A stretch of DNA of 26,332 bases from Oppiella nova (lineage: Eukaryota > Arthropoda > Arachnida > Sarcoptiformes > Oppiidae): NCBI GenBank assembly GCA_905397405.1, contig CAJPVJ010000401.1:1-26332 (forward strand), given 5' to 3'. Below, piece after piece: positions 10,655-21,347 of this stretch. The number at the start of each line of letters is the position of its first letter. Position 1 is the stretch's first letter. A model generated the notes under the pieces. The model searched no databases, was not told where the DNA came from, and saw nothing but the letters and a program-made list of their open reading frames with translations. Both the position numbers and the translations under genes were made by a program.

Positions 10655-10687
<33 letters not shown>
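10655..10687 (+). repeat. GA microsatellite
   Basis: Perfect (AG)n of about 33 bases, 58 bases left of inverted repeat 2's right arm. It is preceded by a short CTCTCTTAACAGAGAG palindrome. Confidence 0.94.
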
Positions 10688-10691
<4 letters not shown>

Positions 10692-10744
10692 AGAAAAGGA
10701 AAGTCTTAATAATATTTGTTTTGTAATATTTTTATCAATAAAGG

Positions 10745-10919
10745 ATCAGTTACTTTTCTCATTAAAATACCAGTTTAGCTCAAAATTCTTAATTCACTTC
10801 ATGTTTTAAATGTTTGGTTTAAAAAGCGTTTTGTAATCATTGCGCGAATGAGAAAAATAAATAAAATATATAAAAACAAAACCAAATATCAAAAGTATGG
10901 AGAGAGAGAGAGAGAGAGA
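10745..10919 (-). repeat. Inverted repeat 2, right arm
   Basis: Reverse complement of 8490-8664. It starts ATCAGTTACTTTTCTC and ends in a GA tract at 10899-10919. The two arms are ~2.1 kb apart and almost identical, so the pair is a recent inverted duplication or has been homogenised. Confidence 0.93.
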
Positions 10920-11974
10920 ATCTAATAAACTTTATGACCGCTATTATTAAAATTTGGTGTTCAGTATATCTCCTGTTTTTATGACCAGAACTTAATTTTA
11001 CGATTTGCTGTAAAACCGTTTCAATATATTTCATGTTCTTTACTATAATTTTATGTGAAATCGAGTGAAACTGATTTCTCTGCAACTTTTTGCTGCCTTT
11101 TCTCTATTGATGGCAACGCTTTTTGCGGTGCACTACAAGTCATAGACTATTATATCTGAAATGATTGGGAGTTTGCATTGGAAGAGGTCATCACAACCGG
11201 CCATAAAACATGATTTTTATTTTTATTCACATTTCCATTATTCTAACGCCTGTCCCATTCAAATGGGCATTACTTTACATAAATATATTACCTTATGTTA
11301 TGATATTTATACATAACTCTGACAATTTTATCTTTATTTACTTATTATGTATATGTTATCCGCTGCTGATAAACACAACAAACCCTTGAATTACAGTATT
11401 TTTGAATTTGTCTTCACTAGTGATTTGTCTCTAAATGTGGAAAATAAATTACATTAGACTTTCACATATTGTGGCAAATGCTGCCCATATTTCTATAGTA
11501 TTTCTATGGGAATGACTCCTAATTATATTCATAAATTAGTGTTTTTCTCCAATGCTTTCATATATTATTTTATCGCCGGATTAACCCCAGGGGTTGTCTT
11601 CCCAATGACTCCTTCTACTGAAAAATATATATAAATTAACTTAAATGAAAGTCATATACATATATATTGGACGCCTATTTGAAAGCATCTGTTTTTTAAA
11701 AGTTTTTCTCAGAGTTTTCTTCAATACTTGTCGTCTAAATTACACATTACTTTAGATATGAATGTCATTTGAATAGAAATTCCTCTTTTTTTCATTGCAT
11801 TCGTTGAGGTTTTGCTCAATTTTTTTGGACTCATTTTTCAATATTCTCTCTCTATCTCCCTCTCCCCTAACAACTATCTGTCTCGCAGACGACTTCCCCT
11901 TAAAAAATACAACCAAATATATACTCTGCTTATTATTTTTGTTGTTTGATATCTCGTTCAGGAATTTTCATTAG

Positions 11975-11977
<3 letters not shown>
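10920..11977. other. AT-rich region, nothing recognised
   Basis: Unique AT-rich sequence with T-rich runs and a short CTCTCTCTATCTCCCTCTCC pyrimidine stretch near 11845-11865. No gene was seen. Confidence 0.4.

Positions 11978-12010
<33 letters not shown>
11978..12010 (+). repeat. CT microsatellite
   Basis: Perfect (CT)n of about 33 bases in unique sequence. Confidence 0.95.
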
Positions 12011-12013
<3 letters not shown>

Positions 12014-12243
12014 CAGCCATTTCTTCGGCGTTTCTCTTGAAAAGTTTTGTAACCTTTTAATGCGTTCACAAGAATTATATGATATATAAAATTACAAATT
12101 AATGCCAGAAATTAGTAAATTGTCTTTAATTTTCATAAGTATTCTATTAAGTAGTACTATTAAGAGTAAAGGGTTTGGGTTTGAACTGCACTTTATTGTT
12201 GGGGTGGAGAGATAGAGGGGGAGGGGATGCAAGAGGTATGGGT

Positions 12244-12609
12244 AATCATTTTAAATATGTTTTTCAATCTAATATTATATAATAACTTCTAATATAACGT
12301 AATGAATAATCCAATCATTAAATAAAGTTTGCCATTATTGCAATTGTTCTCTACTTTTCCCTTTTATATCAGGAGTTATTAATTTGATAGAAAAATAATA
12401 ACAACTACGGTATAGTTATTATTAGTACAGAAATTTAATCAGAAAAGAGTTTTTGTTGAATAATTAGATGATAACCAAAAACGAAAAAACATTTTGTTGT
12501 ATGAGTTTTGGAATTTTCATTCCATAGAAACACAGAATTGTGAGGAATATTGCAATTGAAATGAAAGTATTGATAACAAGGAATGTGTTGGATATGTGAG
12601 GAATTGTTG

Positions 12610-12643
<34 letters not shown>

Positions 12644-12676
12644 CAAAACTCGAGGCTAATAATAAATTGGATAAAA
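12244..12676 (+). repeat. Tandem duplication D, copy 1, with GA tract
   Basis: A 433-base period. The shared part starts AATCATTTTAAATATG and ends GGAATTGTTGCGG at 12612. A GA tract follows to 12640, then ~36 bases that copy 2 lacks (ATTCAAAACTCGAGG...). About five to six substitutions separate the copies. The minus strand shows Ser/Leu repeats from the microsatellite only. Confidence 0.93.
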
Positions 12677-13043
12677 AATCATTTTAAATATGTTTTTCAA
12701 TCTAATATTATATAATAACTTCTAATATAACGTAATGAATAATCCAATCATTAAATAAAGTTTGCCATTATTGCAATTGTTCTCTACTTTTCCCTTTTAT
12801 ATCAGGAGTTATTAATTTGATAGAAAAATAATAACAACTACGATATAGTTATTATTAAAACAGAAATTTAATCAGAAAAGAGTTTTTGTTGAATAATTAG
12901 ATGATAACCAAAAAGGAAAAAACTTTTTGTTGTATGAGTTTTGGAATTTTCATTCCATAGAAACACAGAATTGTGAGGAATATTGCAATTGAAATGAAAG
13001 TATTGATAACAAGGAATGTGTTGGATATGTGAGGAATTGTTGC

Positions 13044-13102
<59 letters not shown>

Positions 13103-13103
13103 N

Positions 13104-13141
<38 letters not shown>
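12677..13141 (+). repeat. Tandem duplication D, copy 2, with expanded GA tract
   Basis: Second copy of the D unit. It ends in a GA tract (13046-13141) about three times longer than that of copy 1 and containing an undetermined base at 13103. The GA length is therefore uncertain. The shared part aligns base for base with copy 1 at an offset of 433. Confidence 0.92.
13103..13103. other. Undetermined base (N) inside the longest GA tract
   Basis: A single N splits the longest GA tract. It is probably a polishing failure or a one-base scaffold join in low-complexity sequence, so the true tract length is unknown. Confidence 0.9.
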
Positions 13142-13147
<6 letters not shown>

Positions 13148-14428
13148 TAAAGTAACATAAAAACAGAGCCATTAAATTGAAAAGCAATCCAAACGCTATA
13201 ATTATGATCCACATTACTATTGCATAGCATTGTGTGACTCCATTGGTTTGAGTGCCACATACCTCCCTAATCGGACAATTACCTAGACTTTTAAAACTCT
13301 TGTGGCGCTGTCCATCCCCTGCCATCCTTCCCAATCATATGCTCTGCAGTTATACACCCAGACAGACAACACTGGCCGGTCAGCTCACACATCAATTTAG
13401 TGCCAAATATGAGGACTTATGTCTATGTTTTGCACTAAAGATAACGCATATTATTATTTACATATATTTTTGTGGAGTAAATCATTTGGCGATAACTTCC
13501 ATACACTTGTTGTGAAAGCAATTTCTAAATTATCTGAACCCTAAACTGTCAGATATTATAGCCATTGAAAATAAATAGTTTTTATTTACTGACGATACTC
13601 TAGGCTAACCGACCCGGTTGCCAGTGTGCATGTTGTGGAAAGAGATAGCACCGGGATATGTTACACGACCTCACATTAAGAAATTGATGCCCCGAGACAT
13701 CCATATTTGGTTATATGGGATGAGTCGTGTGTTTTTTGGTGCCCTTTTTTACTTATGATATGTATTTCTGGTGTCTGTCATACGCGTCGCATGTCATCCA
13801 TTGACAGACATGTCATTAGTGACTGAATATCAATGATAGTCATGCCATTGAGATATATATCCTTTTACTTCTCCTTTACCACTAATCTCAGCATTTAATG
13901 CATTTCCAAATCTTCGTGTTTTTTCCTACTAATGGATAACGAGTTAAAAGTTAATGATTATTATATACTGACAAATGAAATGCATTCTCTGTTTTTAAGA
14001 TATATTTCAAACCATTAATATGAGAGTAATGTCTTTTTTAAAAAGTAAAACCAAAATCATTCAAATAAGATAATTATTTGAAAAGTTTGGTTTTTCATGA
14101 ATCAATATTAATAGTAATACCGATAATAATAATAATACTTATGATTAGTTTTGATTTGATTACTGACAGACAGTTATACCTCTCATTCCGGAGTGAACAC
14201 CATATTGTAGTTGATTGTCCTCTTTATATCTATTAAAATTGGGCTCAACTTCTTGTACATACACTTTGACAGATGATTTTGGGTGAGGCATAGGAGGTAC
14301 CAATTATTAACTATATGTGTATATGTTGTGCACATGTTTTATACTTATATTTAATAACATTTCATAAACTTAATGAAGAAAAGTGTGTATAAATATGCAC
14401 TAAAAGCCTTTTTGTACATAATTTCGTG
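13142..14428. other. AT-rich region, nothing recognised
   Basis: A less AT-rich patch lies at about 13250-13400 with an 87-codon plus-strand frame (13252-13515). The product has no recognisable domain and the frame overlaps minus-strand frames. I treat it as noncoding. Confidence 0.4.
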
Positions 14429-14443
14429 CTCTCTCTCTCTCTC

Positions 14444-14483
<40 letters not shown>
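14429..14483 (+). repeat. CT microsatellite with a CG interruption
   Basis: A (CT)n tract of about 55 bases with one CTCGCT interruption near the middle, resembling the tract at 3613-3672. Confidence 0.95.
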
Positions 14484-14773
14484 GTATCGTTAATTTGAAT
14501 CATTAGCTCTTATGAAAAGTTATTTTTCTGAATATATTATAAACGACTGCTTTGAACAATTAATTTCGTTTTGCTTCTCAAACACACAAAAAATGAAATT
14601 ATAGTCAGAAAAAGCGTTTTCCTATTATTTTTAATTGAATTCAATCAATTAAATCATAAAATAAATTGTGTTTAATTAAAGCGCTAATAACTTATGATAT
14701 TTATATGCAATGTATATGACTATAGAAATGCAAATTTCAATTATTTTCTATTTATATTAATATTTTTCTCTTT

Positions 14774-14776
<3 letters not shown>

Positions 14777-14808
<32 letters not shown>
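14777..14808 (+). repeat. CT microsatellite
   Basis: Perfect (CT)n of about 32 bases. Confidence 0.95.
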
Positions 14809-14814
<6 letters not shown>

Positions 14815-15650
14815 CTGAAAACTATTAATTTAATTATTTATTGAACCAATCTTTCGGATTCGCACAATAAATCCTGTAAATTATACCCATTTATTGCTAT
14901 TTATTTACATTTTTCATTTATTTTTAAAATAACGACATGTTTGAACATAAAAATTATAATTGATTTTTGGAGTCAAACACATTTTTCTCACCAAAATTAT
15001 ATTACTAACAATTTGAAAAATATTTTTCACTTTCATAACTACATACCAAACTTATTGAAGGAATATATAACTTTTAGTTCATTTAAATTCATATACCAGT
15101 CATATATCGTTATGTTATATCAATAATAAAAAGCAGCACTAATGCGTTTAACGTTGAATACATGTATTGGTATAAAACTGTAGGACTAATGCATTGGCAA
15201 ATCATACATAACTCCAAAGGTATGATAAGGTTTTTATGCAAAATATTAATAAAATGTAATATCGAGGGACCCGACTCTCTGCCGGTTTTGACAAATGAGT
15301 TTTGGGTGTAACACACTTTGCACTACTGTTTCTCACCTAGACTTATAGCACATGGAGTACAGTGGTAGACAGCCGGTGCAGTAAAGCCTTTTCATAGTGT
15401 TTATCACATCATATTCTGTAATTTGCGTTATTCTGCTTGATTATATTCACCAAATTATTGCTTTTAACAATACTGTCCAATAAAATTATAGATGAAATGC
15501 AATAATATTTTCACTGTTTTATATTCTGTCGTATATTTGATTCACTTTAGTTTATGTGAATTAGTAATGATTCAGACATATGGGGCACCAAAATAGATAT
15601 TTGATTAAATAGGGTTCGGGTCACTGTATATATATTATGGGCGCCAATTG
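14809..15650. other. AT-rich region, nothing recognised
   Basis: Two short frames (plus 14941-15126, minus 15110-15316) have translated-AT-rich composition. No gene was seen. Confidence 0.4.
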
Positions 15651-15688
15651 TATGGTATGGTATGGTTATGGCATAACTCGCCAGTACT

Positions 15689-15727
<39 letters not shown>

Positions 15728-15815
15728 ACACCAACAGCTGAAATGGTATATAAAAAGCATTAGTTTGTCGATTTATAAAAGCAAAAATAGCAGGTATGGT
15801 ATGGAATGGTATGGA
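15651..15815 (+). repeat. TATGG pentanucleotide runs flanking a GA tract
   Basis: Short (TATGG)n runs occur at about 15651-15670 and again, with GGAAT variants, at 15793-15815. A perfect (AG)n tract (15691-15724) lies between them. The pentamer runs are too short and impure to be a satellite array. Confidence 0.8.
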
Positions 15816-17907
15816 ATTATAGTCACTGCAGGATACGGGGCGCACCGGCAGTTTTGTGTTTGTTGCCATAAGCTAATGCTCTTTCTCTCTCTTATAAGTT
15901 ATATTTATATGTATATATTTTTATTGTGCCATATATTTTGCTCATTCAATACAATCCCATCCCGTATCCAAACACTGCACACACGCTATTGTCACTGAGT
16001 ATAAGACCAGTAAAATAAGCGTAAATTTCATATCCATCTCACACTCGCCGGTGCTGTCTATCTGCGAGGGAACAGATTGTATGCTATGATAGACATAAAA
16101 CTCAGTGAACAGAGCATTGGAACCGCTTTTTATATATATTTAGATATTGTGTTAGACTCTGTCGTATAGTATTTGATGGCAATAGCCGTGAATTATTCGC
16201 AAAGACTGTCGAGAGACTAATGTTAGACATAATGTCGGAGTTTGTATGTGTTGTGTGCGCTATGTTTTGCTTTCGGTGTCAATGTTGTTCACGGCTACAA
16301 AATTTGTAATTTATGTTTCAATGCCTTTAACGTTCACATTTTTTATATTATTTTTTGTGTTAGTGTTTCTCTCCTCTCCTACCCCTCCTCCCAGTCCCTC
16401 AAACTTCTGTCATGATTTGGTTGTGTTATACAAATCAGTCGTTTTTGTCTAAAATCATAGTATTTTATATAAAAAACAAACTTTACAACAACTCCACCGC
16501 ACAGACCGCATCATAACCCTGACAATTGTGATTTAATAGCATTAAGAGGTGCACAACCATTATATGACATACAATTTCCTTTTGAATATTACCAGTATTT
16601 TCTGTAAAAAGTTTTTTATGATTTTTTTTGGTGAGAGACAGGTCTGGAAAACATTTTTTCTCGTGTGCTTTCACTGCTCGATCACTTCACTTGCCTTTCC
16701 ATCTAATGATAGCCCAAAATATAATAATCTTTTTTTCATTCATCGCTCATTCAATTCGTTGTCTAATAATTGCAAACAAAAAGCTGTGCATTAATTATAA
16801 GCAGAAAAATGTTAATTAAAAATAATAATTATTATTGAGTTTTGCAGACATAGGCAGAGACAGAGAGAAAGACATTAAATATATGGAGAGATATAGAGAG
16901 ATAGAGATGAGAATGTGTTGGAAATGATTAAAAGTCTTTTTGACATACGTGTGATTGATTACCATTTGTATGAAAAATAGATAAAAACTATTTCTATATA
17001 TTTTTCATTCAGTGTTCAACTGATGAACGCTTTCTCTGTTTAAATCCACAGTATATGTAGGGATGAGTTCCGATGCCATATAATTCAATATCTTTAGCCA
17101 AAATATATATTGATTACGAGATTTGGCGCTATTATGCAGTGTTTTATGTGTCGGGAGATCTCATTGTACTGTCTATTATATCAGTGAATGGGCAAAAACA
17201 GTACATTATTATGGATATGATTTGGCCCTCAATTTAGTGAGCCTTTCCATAAGATTTATGAGAGTATGTGACGCTTTGTTTATAAAATTTTCAGATATTA
17301 TATAATATATTAATATATAGTGAAAGTAGGTTTCGGAGTCTAGTCTATGAAGACTGACTCATATTATTGATGTTGAAAAGCCAATACAGTGTGAAACGCA
17401 CCGTTAGGTGAATAATAAGCGTGTGTCTCTCATCTCATATTCATTATTTATTATATATAATATAATTCATACAATAATACGAGAAAATTGAAAAATTATA
17501 TATAATTTTTGCGGTGAAAAATTGTCTAATGATTTAGCGGATAATGTATTGAATAGGTTGTAATAAAAATAAGAGACCAAAGGTTTTTGACAACATAAAT
17601 GAAATCTAACTATAATTTAGTATATAAGACTGTTTTAATAAAGTTATATTCAATTTATTCATTTTGATGGCACACATACCGTGCCTTACAGTGCGATGGA
17701 TGTGTGTGTATATATATAAGGCGGTAATGAGGCCTCTGATAAATCCAGTGCAAAGTTTTTAAACAAAAAATATCGCATAATATGTGTCTAAACCAGAGAT
17801 AGTGACGTTAAAACCTCAGAGGCTTTCCTGTTGTTATACTTGGGTATAGATTTTTGGCATAAAATGTATTATTTGTTAAGCGAATGTTAAGGGGATTCGG
17901 TATTTAG

Positions 17908-17909
<2 letters not shown>
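15816..17909. other. AT-rich region, no gene; TATA-like site near 17.71 kb
   Basis: No domain-bearing frame was found. A pyrimidine-rich stretch at about 16365-16400 ends in CCCAG and resembles a 3' splice site. An imperfect purine-rich stretch lies at 16855-16915. A TATATATAAGGCGG element lies at about 17711-17724. None is linked to a recognisable exon. Confidence 0.35.

Positions 17910-17943
<34 letters not shown>
17910..17943 (+). repeat. GA microsatellite
   Basis: Perfect (GA)n of about 34 bases, followed by a purine-rich tail (GCAGAGATGAAAAATAGAG). Confidence 0.95.
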
Positions 17944-17944
<1 letters not shown>

Positions 17945-18206
17945 AGAGATGAAAAATAGAGTGAGAGCTGAATCTAAGTATCATTTTTTACGATTTCGGA
18001 AATATATTTTCCAAATATAAAAACTACTATTCATTGCATTGTCTGATAATAAATGAATGATTGTGTGAATTATGTGTGAAAATAATAGCGAGAATTATAA
18101 TAAGTAAATAATAAAAACACATAAAATTGATTAATGAATTGATTGCATTAAAAATATTTGATGTATCCATTTGCCATTATGTTGCATAACAGATAGAGAT
18201 GTGAGA

Positions 18207-18209
<3 letters not shown>

Positions 18210-18249
<40 letters not shown>

Positions 18250-18259
18250 GTGAGTGAGC
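18210..18259 (+). repeat. GA microsatellite with a TGAG tail
   Basis: (GA)n from 18210 to 18246, followed by (GTGA)n to 18259, so it is a compound tract. Purine bias starts upstream at AGATAGAGATGTGAGAGATG. Confidence 0.93.
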
Positions 18260-18583
18260 AGGGCCTGTATTCGTTAATAATAAACTCCCGCTGCTTTTCC
18301 GCCGTTTCCATTCTCTCGCAAATAAACTTACGGTCCCTTTAATCGCAGACAAACTTTTAATCTGAATAAAAAATATATAAAAAGTTTATTTCAAAAAGAA
18401 GAAAATACAGCAAAGAATTCACGCCATAGACTGACTGCTTGTATACAGTATATGGCATCCAATTGTGTATTCTATCGGGCATTAAATCTTTAACGTTGAA
18501 TGCCCTCAACATTACATTGACTACAACTTTATATTATATAATACACTATAAAGTATATATTCTATGATTGGGGTTTCAATATT

Positions 18584-18600
18584 TCTCTCTCTCTCTCTCC
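18584..18600 (+). repeat. Short CT microsatellite
   Basis: About 17 bases of (CT)n, ending in CCGGG and followed by the CpG-rich patch at 18.6-18.74 kb. Confidence 0.9.
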
Positions 18601-18627
18601 GGGTTTCACTCACTCAGGAGACAGAAG

Positions 18628-18740
18628 TGCCGACGACTTGAATATTCACTGATTTTTTCTGGGGTTTTGTTGAGCGAACGGTGCGAACGAACCGATCGAT
18701 TGCTATCGTTATTCTCGTTATGTGTTTAGCGAGTGATTGC
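18628..18740. promoter_or_regulatory. CpG-rich patch, possible promoter or 5' exon
   Basis: A short island of CpG dinucleotides in otherwise CpG-poor AT-rich DNA: GCCGACGAC near 18630, then GAGCGAACGGTGCGAACGAA and ACCGATCGATTGC between about 18672 and 18702. A CT (GAGA-type) tract lies just upstream and another GA tract at 18915-18938. Such a combination would suit a promoter or untranslated first exon, perhaps of the KLF gene 6.4 kb downstream, but no core-promoter element or donor site settles this. Confidence 0.2.
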
Positions 18741-18914
18741 AGGCTTTTATTTGTTTTGATTTGGAATTTATATATATTTGGTATATTTGGCACAACTTTT
18801 TATTTTGACTCAAATGCTTAATTCAATCCGAAAAATACTCTTTTTGGATGATATAATATAAACAAAATAATCGCCATCTGCGCCCCTACAGCCTAAAAGA
18901 GATTTGAAATGCTT

Positions 18915-18938
18915 TGAGAGAGAGAGAGAGAGAGAGAC
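18915..18938 (+). repeat. GA microsatellite
   Basis: About 24 bases of (GA)n following GAAATGCTTT. Confidence 0.93.
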
Positions 18939-20372
18939 GACGACTCATTGGTTTTGTTTTTTGTTTGGAGTGAAAGTGAGATAAGTGTCAGAAGTGTTGG
19001 TTTAATGCAATCACTTCTCCACTCCATGTCTGCCATCATTTAGTTATAATTATTGCATAAGTTTTATGTATAATCTTATGCGATATCTTAGAGAATATTT
19101 GTGCCATTTCTTGGGCACTCATACCAGTGCTCTCGACTGTCTATCAATTGCCTAAACTCTTGGTCTCAAAAACTAATTCCTGTCTTTGCATTCACTGCGA
19201 TATATGTCTTATTCAGCGCTCACTTTCTCTCACTTATAGTCAGATTTTTGGGTTAATATAAGGATTGCCGAGAAACTGATTCCATCGTCTATTTTACTCA
19301 CAGCTAAACCTGAGAGGCATTGCATGTAATGCCAGCGCCGGGAGAGACACATCTGCTCCCAGCGAACGCACAATATTTTCTTTTTAGTAAACGATAGCAT
19401 AGTATTCAATACATGTTCTTAAAGTGGATTTCCATCTCTACAAACGAAAATGTTTATCCTTTGCTACAAAATAAATAACAAACCTCTCGGTCTCCCTCTC
19501 CTACCCTCTCCCACACTCTCACCCATTCACTCACTCACTCCAAAGTGTCTCCCTTACTCTCCCTTACTCTCCCTCCCACTCCCATTGGATTGCGTTTGCA
19601 TTTCATTCATATTTATCCTATTATTGTATTAGCGATGCTTACGGAATATTTTTCCACTTTTATTCAATGCACACAATTTACACAATATATTCAATTCAAT
19701 TAATTAAAAGTTTCAATTGTAGGCACTGGTGGTAGTGTACGGTATTTGAGTGGTGTTATCACATGAGTGAGACAGTGAGTGAGTGCACCGACTTTTAGCC
19801 AAAATTTGTTTGACCAGCAATTGATGGCAAATGAAGTTTGCAATTCATCTCCGCATTCAAAACTTACACTTATATCACAGATTACACACTCAGTCCCTCT
19901 CTGTCTCCCACTCTCTCCACGATTACGTTCACAACAAACCGAAAGCCGTGACTCATTCCCATCGGTTAGTGACTGCGGAGAGAGAGAGAGAGAGAGAGAG
20001 CACCTAAACGCAATAAAAGACCAAAAAATATACATGAAATGTGGGCCCGTTTTTCTAATATAGTCTGGAGTGTGAAAAGTGGCCGTAAATATAATTGCCA
20101 TTTGGCTGTACGGGTGCTCTATTAGTGTGGGTCTCGTCGGTCTCGTTAGTGCAAAGTTTTTGGGCAGTAATTGAGAGGTTGTGTTGCAATGAGTCACACA
20201 TTCATCGGTTTGTTTCAATGGATGGCCAACTACTGGGAGACGACTGAAAATAGTTTGCAATGCAGTACTTGAATGCCGGCACTACAGGCGCTCCACATTA
20301 CATTACAATCACTACAGTTCCCAATGAATACATTTTTGTGACTATGAATTGCCATTTTTTATGTTCAATCAG
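18939..20372. other. Moderately AT-rich region with pyrimidine-rich stretch, no gene
   Basis: A strongly C+T-rich, G-poor stretch lies at about 19486-19586, with short TCACTCAC and CCTTACTCTC repeats. A hairpin-like GGCATT...AATGCC lies at 19316-19333. A GA tract sits at 19977-20000. The longest minus-strand frame (19700-20260, 186 codons) spans that GA tract, shows no domain and reads as chance. Confidence 0.4.
19977..20000 (+). repeat. GA microsatellite
   Basis: About 24 bases of (GA)n after GACTGCG. Confidence 0.93.
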
Positions 20373-20654
20373 ACAGTGTTACCAAATGTACAAAAGGCGT
20401 GATTATATGCAGTGAATGGCAATTGAAAAATATATAACTTATAATTCTCTGCATCCCATTCCCTCGCATCCCACTCACTCCCCACTACACTCTCCCTGTG
20501 CTCTCCCTTTGCTCTCTCAGTCGGATGAAAGAAAAATCTCTATTTTGCGGAAATATATATCACTCAATGGTTGACTTAACCATCCCTTCGCTCATCTGTT
20601 TTACTCTTTACACAATTTATTCACAAAATAGTCGTCCCATTAATACTCTCAACA
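20373..20654 (+). repeat. Tandem duplication E, copy 1 (282 bp)
   Basis: The block runs from ACAGTGTTACCAAATG to TAATACTCTCAACA and recurs at 20655-20954. It contains a pyrimidine-rich segment at about 20449-20519. The copies differ mainly by two insertions in copy 2. Confidence 0.94.
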
Positions 20655-20954
20655 ACAGTGTTACCAAATGTACAAAAGGCGTGATTATATGCAGTGAATG
20701 GCAATTGAAAAATATATAACTTATAATTCTCTGCATCCCATTCCCTCGCATCCCACTCACTCCCCACTACACTCTCCCTGTACTCTCCCTGTACTCTCCC
20801 TTTGCTCTCTCAGTCGGATGAGCGCCGAAAGAAAAATCTCTATTTTGCGGAAATATATATCACTCAATGGTTGACTTAACCATCCCTTCGCTCATCTGTT
20901 TTACTCTTTACACAATTTATTCACAAAATAGTCGTCCCATTAATACTCTCAACA
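20655..20954 (+). repeat. Tandem duplication E, copy 2 (300 bp)
   Basis: Second copy of 20373-20654. It has an extra CTGTACTCTCCC unit and six extra bases at GGATGAGCGCCGAAAG (copy 1 reads GGATGAAAG). Its right part is also the left part of the 195-bp repeat that continues past 20954. Confidence 0.94.
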
Positions 20955-21217
20955 CTAGTGAATCCAAAGATTGTGTTGATTTTATTATACGCTTTTTTCC
21001 CCGACTCGCGATTGTGTAGACNGAAAGAAAAATCTCTATTTTGCGGAAATATATATCACTCAATGGTTGACTTAACCATCCCTTCGCTCATCTGTTTTAC
21101 TCTTTACACAATTTATTCACAAAATAGTCGTCCCATTAATACTCTCAACACTAGTGAATCCAAAGATTGTGTTGATTTTATTATACGCTTTTTTCCCCGA
21201 CTCGCGATTGTGTAGAC
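20827..21217 (+). repeat. Identical 195-bp direct repeat split by an N
   Basis: 20827-21021 and 21023-21217 are identical as far as I can read, each from GAAAGAAAAATCTC to GATTGTGTAGAC. The single N at 21022 sits exactly at the junction. All other duplications here show differences, so this one is best explained as two overlapping contig ends placed side by side with a placeholder base. Confidence 0.92.
21022..21022. other. Undetermined base (N) at a repeat junction, probable assembly join
   Basis: The N separates two identical 195-base copies. The likely true sequence has one copy, which would shorten the region by ~196 bases. Confidence 0.85.
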
Positions 21218-21308
21218 AATACTTATATTGAGGTTTTGAGCCATAATTCAATTTAGACATTGAGTTTGCATTAATATAATAAAATGTGCTTTAATTTTAA
21301 ATAGGATG

Positions 21309-21309
<1 letters not shown>

Positions 21310-21344
<35 letters not shown>
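21310..21344 (+). repeat. CT microsatellite
   Basis: Perfect (TC)n of about 35 bases. No GA/CT tract follows for about 2.7 kb. Confidence 0.95.

Positions 21345-21347
<3 letters not shown>

Noticed and set aside
12173-12235. G-rich stretch as a G-quadruplex
   Set aside because: The G-runs are too unevenly spaced, with only three runs of four or more Gs, to support a confident call.
15605-15630. A GGGTTCGGGTCAC stretch resembling a tRNA T-arm
   Set aside because: No matching acceptor, D or anticodon arms could be placed around it. No tRNA was found elsewhere by eye.
16365-16400. Pyrimidine-rich run ending in CCCAG as a real 3' splice site
   Set aside because: The sequence after it has no coding-like frame or homology, and no partner donor can be assigned.
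19700-20260. 186-codon minus-strand frame, the longest stop-bounded one in the window
   Set aside because: It crosses a GA tract (Ser/Leu run), has no domain and no splice or start context, and its composition fits chance in a less AT-rich patch.
20498-21215. Two similar plus-strand frames (20498-20719, 20958-21215)
   Set aside because: They arise from tandem duplication E and from the probable false duplication at the N. The product is unrecognisable and one frame runs through the N.
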